A DNA stretch of 46,445 nt from JBKECY01 sp047975025. GTDB lineage: Bacteria > Bacillota > Clostridia > Lachnospirales > Lachnospiraceae. The position numbers and the translations under genes are program-made. The stretch is taken from NCBI GenBank assembly GCA_047975025.1, contig JBKECY010000048.1, positions 1-46,445 on the forward strand, read 5' to 3'. Below are positions 33,445 to 42,802 of the stretch, piece by piece. Each line of letters starts with the position of its first letter. The first letter of the stretch is position 1. Below the pieces are notes generated by a model. That model was not told where the DNA came from and did not search any database. It saw only the letters and a list, made by a program, of their open reading frames with translations.

Positions 33445-34299
33445 ATGAACAGGAATACGTTTCTAAAAACAAAAAAGAAAACGAAACAATTCTTTATCAC
33501 ACTGATTATTCTAATCGTGGTACTAATTGATATTTACCCCTTGTTCTGGATGATTACCGCGTCCTTGAAGCAGCCTTCGGAATTTGTAACCAAGGCAGCC
33601 TATGCACTCAATGATGGATTTTACTTTCAAAACTATATTGATGCCTGGACCAAAGGAAATATGTCGTTATTCTTCAAGAACAGTCTGATTAATACTTGTG
33701 TTTCGATTTTCTTCATTACGCTTTTTACGGTTACCATGTCCTTCGCATTGGTTAAAATGGACTGGAAGTGGAAGAAAAAGGTAGATCAGTACGTGGCTTT
33801 TGGAATTATGGTTCCCTTTACCACCGCCCTGATTCCCTTGTTTCAGATTTTCAGCAAGATGAACTTAATAGATACGCGGACATGCCTGATCTTGATTTAT
33901 ATATCGACATCAATTTCTTTCTCCGTCTTCTTGACCAGCGGGTATATGCGCTCGCTATCGGATGAAATCCTGGAGGCTGCGGTCATTGATGGGTGCGGGA
34001 TTCATGGGCTGCTGTTTAGAATCGTGATTCCGCTGATTAAAAATGCAATTATTACGAATATCGTAATTCAGTTCTTCTTCAAGTGGAACGATCTGCTCGC
34101 TGCCATGACATTTGTAAGCAGCAAGGAGCTTAAAACCGTACAGACAGGTTTGCTGTACTTCGCGGATGAATTCGGTACAAAAAACTGGGGCGCAATCTTC
34201 GCTTCCGTATCGATTTGTGTTATCCCGATGCTGATTATGTATCTGTTTTTGAATAAGAAAGTAATCGAAGGCATGACTGCCGGAGCGACGAAAGGATAA
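33445..34299 (+). CDS. Sugar ABC transporter permease (MalG type)
   Basis: This 284-residue subunit starts with a basic tail (FLKTKKKTKQ), then a transmembrane segment and a periplasmic-side loop, PLFWMITASLKQPSEF. The EAA loop is EAAVIDGCGIHGLLFRIVIPLIKNA. It forms the import channel together with the preceding permease. AAGGAGGAG lies upstream of the ATG. The next gene, a glycosidase, begins 5 nt after its stop, which links transport with intracellular hydrolysis. Confidence 0.94.
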   Translation: MNRNTFLKTKKKTKQFFITLIILIVVLIDIYPLFWMITASLKQPSEFVTKAAYALNDGFYFQNYIDAWTKGNMSLFFKNSLINTCVSIFFITLFTVTMSFALVKMDWKWKKKVDQYVAFGIMVPFTTALIPLFQIFSKMNLIDTRTCLILIYISTSISFSVFLTSGYMRSLSDEILEAAVIDGCGIHGLLFRIVIPLIKNAIITNIVIQFFFKWNDLLAAMTFVSSKELKTVQTGLLYFADEFGTKNWGAIFASVSICVIPMLIMYLFLNKKVIEGMTAGATKG

Positions 34300-34303
34300 G
34301 AGT

Positions 34304-35563
34304 ATGAGCTATCAGGAATATGAACAGGCAATTAGAAATTATGTGGTAAAAAACGTGGAAACGGTCTTAAAGGAACCCCATTCCTTTATTCAGTATCCCT
34401 TCATTGATCCGGGCTCGGTCTATGATGGAAATGTATGGGACTGGGATACGTACTGGTCGGTATTTGGTCTGCTTGGAATCATGGAAGAGTTCTCCGAAGA
34501 AATACAGGCCAGGATTGTAGTGCATGCCAAGGGGAATGTGCAGAACTTCTTCGATCATCAACTGGAAGATGGTTATATACCGATGATGATTGAAGCAGAT
34601 AAATGGCCGGAGCCGTATCTGAATATGAAGCACAAAGAGGGTGTGCTTATGAATATGCACAAGCCATTCTTGTGCGGGCAAATCTGCATGATCAGTGAAT
34701 ATTGCAAGGACTATTCATGGGCGGCTGAGTTCGCGGAAGGGTTAAAACGTTATTTTGCGTATTACAAAAAGACGTATTTTCAAGAGAATTCCGGGCTATA
34801 TGTGTGGTGCGACGATATCATGATCGGAATGGATAATGATCCGGCCAGCTTTGGAAGGCCGAAGTTCTCCACAGCCAATATTTATCTGAACAGCTTTATG
34901 GTGCATGAACTGCAATGCATGGCTGATTTCATGGAGCAGCTTGGAATAGAGGGCAAACAAGAATACCTTGACGAGGCACAAACACTTACAGAGTGTATAC
35001 AGGCAGAGTGCTGGGATGAGAGGGACGGATTCTTCTATTCTGTGGATGTAGATATCAAGACCAGAAAGTTCGACTGGTTCCACCAAGGATTGGGTGTGTT
35101 CTGGAAGACTTTGCCAATCAAGATCAGGGTATGGTCGGGATTTATCCCGCTTTGGAGCGGATTTGCCACCGAGACGCAGGCCAAGCGTCTGGCAGAACAT
35201 TTCTGGGACGAACGTACCTTTTACTCGGCCTATGGGATTGCCACACTGGCCAAAGATGAAAAAATGTTTAATTTGGAAGCAACGAATAATCCGTCGAACT
35301 GGCTGGGGGCAATCTGGCTGGTTGCCAACTATGTTGTATTTCATGGATTCCTGGAATATGGGTTCGTAGAAGAAGCCAGGACCCTGTGCCGGAACTCACT
35401 AAAGTTATTGGGGGAAGACCTTAAAAAAACGAATTCCATGCATGAATATTATGATCCATACACAGGAGAACCAGTTATGAATGGTGGATTTCTCAATTGG
35501 AATCTACTTGCCGTTACGATGGTACAAGAATTAAAGGACAAAGGGATTGCTATTGAGGACTAG
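34304..35563 (+). CDS. GH63/GH37-like (alpha/alpha)6 glycosidase
   Basis: This 419-residue protein has no signal peptide. It carries DPGSVYDGNVWDWDTYW near residues 35-51, aromatic and acidic residues typical of the trehalase/glucosidase clan (MGH1-like, relatives of GH63, GH37 and amylo-1,6-glucosidases), then later WHQGLGVFWK-type FHQGLGVFWKTLP and NPSNWLGAIWLVANY. It is probably an intracellular exo-glycosidase for the imported sugar; linkage and sugar are not determinable. It is tightly coupled to the permease and followed by GH78. Confidence 0.82.
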   Translation: MSYQEYEQAIRNYVVKNVETVLKEPHSFIQYPFIDPGSVYDGNVWDWDTYWSVFGLLGIMEEFSEEIQARIVVHAKGNVQNFFDHQLEDGYIPMMIEADKWPEPYLNMKHKEGVLMNMHKPFLCGQICMISEYCKDYSWAAEFAEGLKRYFAYYKKTYFQENSGLYVWCDDIMIGMDNDPASFGRPKFSTANIYLNSFMVHELQCMADFMEQLGIEGKQEYLDEAQTLTECIQAECWDERDGFFYSVDVDIKTRKFDWFHQGLGVFWKTLPIKIRVWSGFIPLWSGFATETQAKRLAEHFWDERTFYSAYGIATLAKDEKMFNLEATNNPSNWLGAIWLVANYVVFHGFLEYGFVEEARTLCRNSLKLLGEDLKKTNSMHEYYDPYTGEPVMNGGFLNWNLLAVTMVQELKDKGIAIED

Positions 35564-35581
35564 AGGGGGACGAACATTAAA

Positions 35582-38236
35582 ATGGTCGAAATTGCAAACA
35601 TCATGGTCAATTATCAGGAAGCTCCGATAGGAGTCGAACAGATTTTCCAGCTCGGCTGGAAGATCGTCTCTGAGGAAACAGCTGTATGGCAGAAGGCATA
35701 TCAATTCCAGCTGGCAGAGGATGCGGCATTTGAAGAAATTATATATGACAGCGGTGTTGTAGAATCGGAAGAGTCAGCGCATGTAACACCAGTACCCGAC
35801 AGGGAACTCTTGCAGCCGGTACACAAATACTGGATTCGCGTGCGGATTCAGACAACCAGCGGGAGCGAGAGTCTCTGGAAGCAGAGCTGCTTTGTGACCG
35901 CTTATACGGCAGGGATGACATGGGATGCTGCTTTCATCACCCTCGAAACAGAGGAAAACAAGGACGAAAGCAAGGGGCACTATTTGAGAAAAACGGTGCA
36001 GGTAAAGAAGAAAGTCAAAGCAGCGTATGCCTGCACAACGGCACTCGGGCTATACCATTTTTATATCAATGGACAAAAGGTGGGAGAGGATGAATTCACA
36101 CCGGGCTGGACTTCCTATAACAAGCATTTGCTCTATCAGATGTACGATGTGACCGCGTTCTTGCAGGAAGGCGAGAATACGCTTGGTGCGATGCTCGGCG
36201 CCGGATGGTACAAAGGTGTGATGGGATTTACACATGCGCGTAACAATTACGGAACGAGAACCGCCTTTTTGGCCAGACTCTTTGTGACCTATGAGGATGG
36301 CAGTACAGAAAGCTTTGTGTCAGATGAGAGTTGGCAGGGAGAGTGGAGTCCGATACTGTTCTCCGAAATCTACGATGGGGAAACCTATGATGCCAGGAAA
36401 GAGATTCGGGCTTGGAACACAGGGGACTGTACATACACAGACTGGAAGCCGGTACACAAGATCGCCTTCGACGTTTCTGTGCTATCGGCTCAAAGTGGAG
36501 CCAAAGTGCGGCAGATGACCAAAGTTCCGGCCCAAAAGCTCTTTGTTACACCGCAAGGTGATACGGTTATCGATTTTGGCCAGAATCTGACCGGCTGGGT
36601 AGAATTCCATGTGAAAGGAGCGCCCGGAGAGCAGGTGGTCCTACATTGCTTTGAAGTGCTGGATGCCAGTGGGAACGTCTATCTGGACAATCTGCGCAAA
36701 GCAAAACAGACGGTTACCTACCTATGTGGAGATGACCGGGAGGCTGTGTTTCATCCGAATTTTTCCTTTCAGGGATTTCAGTATGTGCGGGTAAAAGAGT
36801 ATCCGGGCGAAGTGAACCTCGCTGATTTTACTGCATATGCAGTGCACTCGGAGATGGCGGAAACGGGAAGCTTTGTGTGTTCGAACCCAGACTTGAATCA
36901 ATTGCATCATAATATTCAATGGGGAATGAAAGGCAACTTTCTGGATGTGCCGACAGATTGTCCGCAGCGTGATGAGCGTCTCGGCTGGACGGGAGATGCC
37001 CAGATTTTCTGCCGTACGGCCAGTTACCTCATGGATACGTATACGTTTTTTACCAAGTGGCTGACTGATGTTGCCGCCGACCAGACGCCGGACGGCGGCA
37101 TACCGCATGTGATTCCGGATTTGATTGTCGGCAGAAGCGCAGGGGACTGGCTGACGAGTCAGGGAGAGCACTCGGCGGCGGCCTGGGCTGATGTTGCGGT
37201 TATTATGCCTTGGACATTGTACCTGATGTACGGGGATACGGCAGTCATCGAAACGCAGTATGACAGTATGAAAGCCTGGATTGAGTTTATGCGCAGACAC
37301 GCAACAGACTATATATGGAACTACAAGCTGCAGTTTGGTGACTGGGTGGCACTTGATGCCGAAGAAGGCAGCTATTTTGGTGCCACACCGAATGATCTGA
37401 CCTGCACAGCGTTTTATGCGTATTCGACCTGCCTGTTTGCAAAAATGGCAAAGGTCATTGGCAACGAGGCAGACGCGCAGGAATATGAGCAGTTGTATCA
37501 GAAAATCGTGAATGCCTATCAAAAGGCCTTCCTTCTTGCAGATGGGCATTTATCTGTACAGACACAGACGGCTCAGATTCTCTCACTTTATTTTAACCTG
37601 ATTCCGGAAGATTGCAAGGATGCGGTGACAGCAGATTTGCTAAAACTGCTGGAACAAGAGAAGGGGCATCTTGTGACCGGATTTGTTGGCACACCCTATT
37701 TCTGCCATGCATTAAGCCAGAACGGACACACGAAAGAAGCCTATGAGCTGTTGCTAAAGGACGATTTCCCCTCTTGGCTCTATCAGGTAAAAGAAGGCGC
37801 CACGACCGTATGGGAGCACTGGGACGGTAAAAAGACAGACGGAACAATGTGGAGTGCTGATATGAATTCCTTCAATCACTACGCGTACGGTGCGATTGGG
37901 GAATGGATTTACAGAGTAGCCGCGGGCATTGAGTGCGACGAAGCTAAGCCGGGGTTCAAGCATACAATTATTATGCCGCATGCAGGGGGCGGACTCAGTT
38001 ACATGAACACTTCTTACAACAGCATCTACGGAACCATTGTTTCCAATTGGAAACGAGAGGGGGCGCATATTGCACTGCATGTGGAGATTCCCTGCAATAC
38101 GACCTGGGAAGTAAGACTCAAGGATGTCAGGGAACTTAAAGAGGCAGGCGGGCTGAGCTTTGAACGCAGCGGTACGGGTATGACGGCCAGAGGCGGCTCA
38201 GGAAGCTATGATATCGTATATGAGGAGTGCCTATGA
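35582..38236 (+). CDS. Alpha-L-rhamnosidase, GH78
   Basis: This 884-residue enzyme has the GH78 layout: N-terminal beta domains (about 1-330, with the carbohydrate-binding region GLYHFYINGQKVGEDEFTPG cut as YHFYINGQKVGEDEF), then the (alpha/alpha)6 catalytic domain. The signature DVPTDCPQRDERLGWTGDAQ (about 455-474) holds the general-acid Glu and substrate-binding acids, and a second motif is EGATTVWEHWDGK. A C-terminal beta domain ends it. No signal peptide, so rhamnose is likely removed in the cytoplasm from imported oligosaccharides or plant glycosides. Its stop overlaps the next gene (ATGA). Confidence 0.94.
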   Translation: MVEIANIMVNYQEAPIGVEQIFQLGWKIVSEETAVWQKAYQFQLAEDAAFEEIIYDSGVVESEESAHVTPVPDRELLQPVHKYWIRVRIQTTSGSESLWKQSCFVTAYTAGMTWDAAFITLETEENKDESKGHYLRKTVQVKKKVKAAYACTTALGLYHFYINGQKVGEDEFTPGWTSYNKHLLYQMYDVTAFLQEGENTLGAMLGAGWYKGVMGFTHARNNYGTRTAFLARLFVTYEDGSTESFVSDESWQGEWSPILFSEIYDGETYDARKEIRAWNTGDCTYTDWKPVHKIAFDVSVLSAQSGAKVRQMTKVPAQKLFVTPQGDTVIDFGQNLTGWVEFHVKGAPGEQVVLHCFEVLDASGNVYLDNLRKAKQTVTYLCGDDREAVFHPNFSFQGFQYVRVKEYPGEVNLADFTAYAVHSEMAETGSFVCSNPDLNQLHHNIQWGMKGNFLDVPTDCPQRDERLGWTGDAQIFCRTASYLMDTYTFFTKWLTDVAADQTPDGGIPHVIPDLIVGRSAGDWLTSQGEHSAAAWADVAVIMPWTLYLMYGDTAVIETQYDSMKAWIEFMRRHATDYIWNYKLQFGDWVALDAEEGSYFGATPNDLTCTAFYAYSTCLFAKMAKVIGNEADAQEYEQLYQKIVNAYQKAFLLADGHLSVQTQTAQILSLYFNLIPEDCKDAVTADLLKLLEQEKGHLVTGFVGTPYFCHALSQNGHTKEAYELLLKDDFPSWLYQVKEGATTVWEHWDGKKTDGTMWSADMNSFNHYAYGAIGEWIYRVAAGIECDEAKPGFKHTIIMPHAGGGLSYMNTSYNSIYGTIVSNWKREGAHIALHVEIPCNTTWEVRLKDVRELKEAGGLSFERSGTGMTARGGSGSYDIVYEECL

Positions 38237-39903
38237 TGATAAAGAACCCAATTCTGCCCGGTTTTCATCCGGACCCGTCTATCATCCGCGTTGATGATAC
38301 ATATTATATTGCAAATTCTACATTTGAGTGGTTCCCGGGTGTGGCAATTCACCAATCCAAAAACCTCAGAGATTGGGAATTGCTCCCCTATCCCCTCGAT
38401 ACGGCCTCCATGCTGGACCTCAAAGGTGTGCCGAATGGCGGCGGTGTGTGGGCACCTTGCTTAAGCTTTCAGGACGGTATCTACTATCTTGTGTTCTCTA
38501 TTGTGCGAACCAGTGAAGAGCGGATGCAGGACACTGCAAATTATATAACGAAAGCGGCAGATATCAGAGGCCCATGGAGCCCGCCGGTCTACCTGAACAG
38601 CGGTGGATTTGATGCTTCGCTGTTCCATGACCAGACGGATCAGACGGCATGGCTCTTGCAGATGAAGTGGGATTTCCAGCCAGGCCACAACCTGTTTCGC
38701 GGCATCTTTATGCGGCAGTTTGATAAGGCGGCGAACAAACTCGTGGGAGAGTCGATCTGTATTTTCAAAGGAACGGACAGGGGATTTACCGAAGGACCGC
38801 ACCTGTATCAACAGGCAGGACGCTATTATCTGCTGACGGCCGAAGGGGGTACGAGGGATACGCATTGCAGCACCATGGCCAGAAGCGTGAGACGGGAAGG
38901 TCCTTATGAAGCTGACCCGGCAGGGCCGCTTCTGTCCGCCTATGAAGTGCCGGAGTGGCCCATTCAATACGCCGGCCACGCAGATGTGTTCGAGGCGCAA
39001 ACTGGAGAATGGTTCATGGTGCATCTGGGAGTCAGAAGGCACCTTGCCGGAGGATTCAGTGTGATGGGACGGGAAACCTTTCTGCAGGCTGGGTATTGGA
39101 CGGAGGATGGCTGGTTTCGCCTAAAGGGCGGTCCCCTGCCCCAGGAATACGTGGAACGCAAGGAAAAGGCGGGCATGCCGGTGTCCGCACAGGAGTTATC
39201 TGCCTCGACCCAAGAGGCGCGTCGTCTGGATTTTTACCGGACTTACACATTTGATACTCCGAATCCGGATCTGCATTTCTCGACACTGCGAATCCCCTTT
39301 GTCCAGATGGACGCCAGTCTGACAGAACGCCCCGGCTATTTGCGGCTGCGAGGAGCAGAGAGTATTCTGTCAAAGCATGCGCAGACCATGACCGGTGTCA
39401 GAATAGCGAACCTTAGCTTCGAGGCAGAAACACAAATCGACTTTTCGCCGATGAATTATCAGCAGATGGCGGGGGTCACGCTCTTCTATAACACAGCGAA
39501 CTTTTATTACTGCTTCATCAGCTATGAAGAAGGAATCGGCAGGCATCTGCAGGTGATGATACGAGATGCAAAGCAAACGCGCTATCTGTGTAAAGAACCG
39601 GTGAGATTACAGCCGGACCGCCCGGTGCGCTTGCACATCCGGTTCACACCTGTCGGACTTCGGTTCTTCTATACGCAGCCTGCGGCAGATTCTGTAGACA
39701 AGGGAGATGCGCCCCCGGTCGCTTATACACCCATAGGTGATGCTGAGGAGCTGCTGCCCATCACGATTTTATCGGATGAATATGCAACCATAAGCGGTGA
39801 GCAGGGCTTTACGGGAGCATTTCTCGGCTTGTGCTGCCAGGACCTAAGTGGGGCACGAATCCCCGCAGATTATGCGTATTTGACAATTGAGCCTGTTGAG
39901 TAA
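38233..39903 (+). CDS. GH43 glycosidase (beta-xylosidase/alpha-arabinofuranosidase type)
   Basis: This 556-residue cytoplasmic enzyme has the five-bladed propeller of GH43. PGFHPDPSI gives the catalytic base Asp14, GGFDASLF (Asp near 127) the second acid, and FTEGPHLY (Glu near 186) the proton donor. A C-terminal beta-sandwich (about 315-555) matches the GH43_C2/DUF1349-like domain of beta-xylosidases. ATG 38233 overlaps the rhamnosidase stop; ATG 38236 is an equal alternative. Removal of xylose or arabinose fits a locus for rhamnose- and pentose-bearing plant glycans. Confidence 0.93.
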   Translation: MMIKNPILPGFHPDPSIIRVDDTYYIANSTFEWFPGVAIHQSKNLRDWELLPYPLDTASMLDLKGVPNGGGVWAPCLSFQDGIYYLVFSIVRTSEERMQDTANYITKAADIRGPWSPPVYLNSGGFDASLFHDQTDQTAWLLQMKWDFQPGHNLFRGIFMRQFDKAANKLVGESICIFKGTDRGFTEGPHLYQQAGRYYLLTAEGGTRDTHCSTMARSVRREGPYEADPAGPLLSAYEVPEWPIQYAGHADVFEAQTGEWFMVHLGVRRHLAGGFSVMGRETFLQAGYWTEDGWFRLKGGPLPQEYVERKEKAGMPVSAQELSASTQEARRLDFYRTYTFDTPNPDLHFSTLRIPFVQMDASLTERPGYLRLRGAESILSKHAQTMTGVRIANLSFEAETQIDFSPMNYQQMAGVTLFYNTANFYYCFISYEEGIGRHLQVMIRDAKQTRYLCKEPVRLQPDRPVRLHIRFTPVGLRFFYTQPAADSVDKGDAPPVAYTPIGDAEELLPITILSDEYATISGEQGFTGAFLGLCCQDLSGARIPADYAYLTIEPVE

Positions 39904-39930
39904 GGAACGTGCCGGGACACGGCTTCCTTA
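39901..39930 (+). repeat. Stem-loop spanning the GH43 stop codon
   Basis: TAAGGAA (39901-39907) pairs with TTCCTTA (39924-39930), and inner GCCG with CGGC (39911-39914, 39920-39923). It precedes the terminator and may protect the 3' end. Confidence 0.5.
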
Positions 39931-39955
39931 CTTCACAGCGGCGTTAGAGGTTTGG

Positions 39956-40000
39956 CTCCTCTGGTACTGTATTTGCGGTACCGGGGGAGTGTTTTTTTTT
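39956..40000 (+). terminator. Intrinsic terminator of the glycan-utilisation operon
   Basis: CTCCTCTGGTAC (39956-39967) and GTACCGGGGGAG (39978-39989) form a GC-rich stem with two non-Watson-Crick positions, followed by a run of nine T (39992-40000). Confidence 0.88.
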
Positions 40001-40079
40001 GCGTTTCTTTTGGTGTACGCAGACTGTGCGACTCGAAGCGGCCTGAGAGGGCATGGCAGATACCTCTTTACAAGAAACT

Positions 40080-40245
40080 CTCTTTAACAGGGAAAGAGCC
40101 CGCTTGCGCGAGCTCAGGAAGGAAAATTGAAAAAAAGTTTTATTAGTGTTTGTTGCTATTTGGTTGTAAGAATAGAATACTGTAATTCTGTGAGGAAACT
40201 GTGATAGAAATATAAAGAAACTATGAGGAAAAAGTAAATAAAAAA
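40080..40245 (+). repeat. 166-bp direct repeat, copy A (upstream of surface protein 1)
   Basis: The block beginning CTCTTTAACAGGGAAAG recurs at 45481-45646, with four substitutions seen by eye. It contains an imperfect hairpin (GAGCCCGC/GCGCGAGCTC). A further shared block of about 65 bp follows, diverged more (40329-40393 against 45759-45823). The copies lie 5401 bp apart and flank both complete surface-protein genes. Confidence 0.9.
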
Positions 40246-40413
40246 GTGAAATATCTATTTGACCCCTATTTGACCTTTTCGACACGTATTTCGATTGCAG
40301 GGGTGCTTTTTCTTTTGGTATGAAAAACACAAGAATCCCTAATCTACAAGGAAACATGCAAACACCGTATTCTATACAGAAAAGGATGAAGTTTAGAGAG
40401 AGAAAATCTGTTG

Positions 40414-40419
40414 TATAAT
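40414..40419 (+). promoter_or_regulatory. -10 element of surface protein 1
   Basis: TATAATCC with the following ATAGA-ACT stretch is shared with the leader of surface protein 2, down to the GGAGGT ribosome site. No clear -35 is visible at 17 bp. Confidence 0.5.
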
Positions 40420-40478
40420 CCGAATATAGACACTTCATAGTAAGTTTAAGCAAATTATATTTGGAGGTACATTCTACC

Positions 40479-42635
40479 ATGGCAGAACAAAAAAAGAAAA
40501 AAGTAAAACATGCAAAGCAAGTAAAAAAGCGAATGATTCTAAAAAACAAACAGCTCTTCGCTGTCCTTCTGGCACTGGCGTTGCTCGTAGCAGCAATACC
40601 ACTGCCGCACCAAGTGCAGGCCGCTCCTGTCAGCGATGAGCCCATACGCTGGCGGGTATTATCCACCGATAGTGAGGCCACAGGGTATGACAGCGGCGGT
40701 ATGCTGTTAATGTCAGACACGGCATTAGATGTACAGCCCTTTGATAGGGATTTTACAACGAATCAGTGGGAGAACAGTTCCCTAAAACAGTGGCTGCGCG
40801 ATATATTTCTGCCTACGGCTTTTTCTGCCGGCGAGCAAAGCGCGATTGCATCCTCAAGCAAGACGGAAACCGAAACAGAAGATCGAGTGTATAATTCAGG
40901 CCGCTCCTATTACTTAGGAGAAAGTTCCGTAGATGAAGAAAAGCTGTTTGTGCCTAGTGCCTCCGAAGTAACGAATCCAGGCTATGGATTTACTATGGAT
41001 GACTTCGGGGGAGCGGATAGCAGCACAAGACAACTTACTGCCACTGGGTATGCAGTGGAACAAGGTAGAGTCGCTGGGGATGAAGCGGGAGTGGAAGACG
41101 GTTCTGCTACGGATGGCGGTATCGCCATCTGGTGGCTGCGTTCCCCCTCTTCTCGCCCTGGTAACCACGCAGGCATCGTGTACTACGGCGGCCACCTCAC
41201 CAATTATTATTTAGAACGCCTCAGCGCGGCCGTCGTTCCCGCTTTCAATGTCGATTTGTCCTCTGTCATCTTCGCATCTGCTGCCTATGGCAGCAAATCA
41301 ATATCTCTTACGGAGCCGGGTGACTATAGTGGAAGCGACTGGAGACTGACCATCGAAGATACTACACAAAGCGTTGAAGTCGGGGAAGGTGTTACCTTAA
41401 GCGAAGGAACGCTTACCATACCCTATACCTTTACGGAGGGAGTCGGGGGTGGATTTGCTGCGAAGCTGTCTGTTATGATTACGAACCGGAGAATCTATAC
41501 AGCAGGTGCCGAGATATTATACTATGGACAGGTGCAGGATCTGGTATATACCGGAGTGGGAGAGGTACAAGTGACTGTACCAGAAGCGGTCAGAACTGGG
41601 GGAGGCTGTGTCTATATCTTCTCGGAGACGAATTACGGGGCTAAGATGACTGATTATGCATCAGCACCGGTACTCGCAAAGACATTTCCCGGACCTGGTG
41701 CTGAAGCATCAGGGGGTGTTAAGGATGTCATGCTGGGAATTCAGGGCATCCACAATCCGCAAGAGCCGAGCGACCATGATGCTCCTTGGGGAAATGGGGC
41801 AGGCAGCTATGTGTGGTTGGGTACATATGAGCAGGACAATGTTGAAAATCCCTTACCTAGTCCAATTCCAACGGAAAAACCAATTGCGACACCTAGTCCC
41901 ATACCGACAGCAACTCCGATACCAAGTGCCACGGCAAGCCCAACCCCAAGTACGGCTGTCACACCTACTGTAAAGCCAACTCCAACCACGCCCCCCGCCA
42001 AGAAATTTACTGTGACATATCAGGCAAACGGCGGCAAGATTGGAATGGCTTCTAAAGTCACGAAGACGGTAACGTACGGTAAAAAATACGTAGTACCAGC
42101 GATTCCCAAACGCACCAACTATACATTTAAGGGCTGGTATACAGCGAAGACCGGCGGAACGAAGGTAACAAAAAACTCAACAGTGAAGCTGACCAAGAAT
42201 CAGACTTTGTACGCACAATGGGTAGTTGGAACCGCTCCGGTCTTCTGCTTGTACAACCCAAACAGCGGAGAGCATTTCTATACGATTACGGCCAGTGAAC
42301 GGGATGAGGTCGTAGCGGCAGGCTGGAAATACGAAGGGATTTCATGGATTGCTGCTTTAGATGGACATCCGGTATTCCGTGTATATAATACAGTGACAAG
42401 AGAGCATATCTTCTCGATGGATACGAGGGAGAGAGCGCGGTTGCTGGCACTTGGCTGGAAGGATGAAGGCATAGGATTTTATTCAGACGTGGAAAGGAAG
42501 AATGAGATTCTACGGTGCTATAATCCGAATGGAGAACCGGCAGCGCAGCATCATTATACGTTGAGTAAGTCAGAGAGAGATAATCTGGTGAAGGCGGGCT
42601 GGATTTATGAAGGGATGGCGTGGTTCGCAAAGTAG
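40479..42635 (+). CDS. Secreted multi-domain surface protein 1 (DUF6273-like, InlB B-repeat, DUF5648-like)
   Basis: This 718-residue protein has a long Lys-rich N-terminus and signal segment (LFAVLLALALLVAAIPLP, cleavage near VQA-AP). Next is a DUF6273-like domain (about 45-260; IRWRVLS, AIWWLRSPSSRPG, AAVVPAFNVDLSS), a beta-rich region, a Pro/Thr/Ser linker (about 465-510), one InlB/Listeria-Bacteroides repeat (KKFTVTYQANGGKIG ... TLYAQWV), and three ~43-residue DUF5648-like units (LYNPNSGEHFYTITASERD). There is no LPXTG motif or membrane anchor, so retention is unclear. ATG 40479 has GGAGGT 10 nt upstream. Its C-terminus is almost identical to surface protein 2. Confidence 0.88.
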   Translation: MAEQKKKKVKHAKQVKKRMILKNKQLFAVLLALALLVAAIPLPHQVQAAPVSDEPIRWRVLSTDSEATGYDSGGMLLMSDTALDVQPFDRDFTTNQWENSSLKQWLRDIFLPTAFSAGEQSAIASSSKTETETEDRVYNSGRSYYLGESSVDEEKLFVPSASEVTNPGYGFTMDDFGGADSSTRQLTATGYAVEQGRVAGDEAGVEDGSATDGGIAIWWLRSPSSRPGNHAGIVYYGGHLTNYYLERLSAAVVPAFNVDLSSVIFASAAYGSKSISLTEPGDYSGSDWRLTIEDTTQSVEVGEGVTLSEGTLTIPYTFTEGVGGGFAAKLSVMITNRRIYTAGAEILYYGQVQDLVYTGVGEVQVTVPEAVRTGGGCVYIFSETNYGAKMTDYASAPVLAKTFPGPGAEASGGVKDVMLGIQGIHNPQEPSDHDAPWGNGAGSYVWLGTYEQDNVENPLPSPIPTEKPIATPSPIPTATPIPSATASPTPSTAVTPTVKPTPTTPPAKKFTVTYQANGGKIGMASKVTKTVTYGKKYVVPAIPKRTNYTFKGWYTAKTGGTKVTKNSTVKLTKNQTLYAQWVVGTAPVFCLYNPNSGEHFYTITASERDEVVAAGWKYEGISWIAALDGHPVFRVYNTVTREHIFSMDTRERARLLALGWKDEGIGFYSDVERKNEILRCYNPNGEPAAQHHYTLSKSERDNLVKAGWIYEGMAWFAK

Positions 42636-42641
42636 AAACAG

Positions 42642-42703
42642 AGTGGAGTCCCGCATAGGCATGTCCTTACAAGGAGCCGCTCGCCGAGTCGCAAGTCCGA
42701 AGC
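42642..42703 (+). repeat. 62-bp direct repeat, copy 1 (half of the inverted element)
   Basis: The stretch after surface protein 1 with CCGCATAGGCATGTCCTTAC matches 45211-45272 nearly base for base. Here only the left arm is present; the right arm seen at 45304-45338 is missing. Confidence 0.85.
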
Positions 42704-42730
42704 CCGCTTAAGGCGGCGAGGATTGCGATG

Positions 42731-42736
42731 TATAAT
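42731..42736 (+). promoter_or_regulatory. -10 element of surface protein 2
   Basis: TATAATCC is followed by an ATAGA-ACT stretch, TAAG, AAATTA and GGAGGT in the same order as upstream of surface protein 1, so the leader was duplicated with the gene. Confidence 0.5.
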
Positions 42737-42802
42737 CCAAGTATAGATACTGCAGTCTAAGCTTGCTCGCTAAATTACATTACGTTGGAGGTGTACAATA
42801 TC

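Larger units (their letters stand above)
39904..40478 (+). other. Non-coding interval between GH43 and surface protein 1
   Basis: About 575 bases hold no supported gene. They contain the 3' hairpin and terminator of the upstream operon, a 166-bp direct repeat (40080-40245), a second shared block (about 40329-40393), and the -10 and leader of the next gene. Short frames here are low-complexity or antisense. Confidence 0.7.

Noticed and set aside
39944..40720. 258-residue minus-strand open frame across the repeat region
   Set aside because: It is antisense to the start of surface protein 1 and to the terminator and repeat; composition is Phe/Ser-rich and no ribosome site is present.
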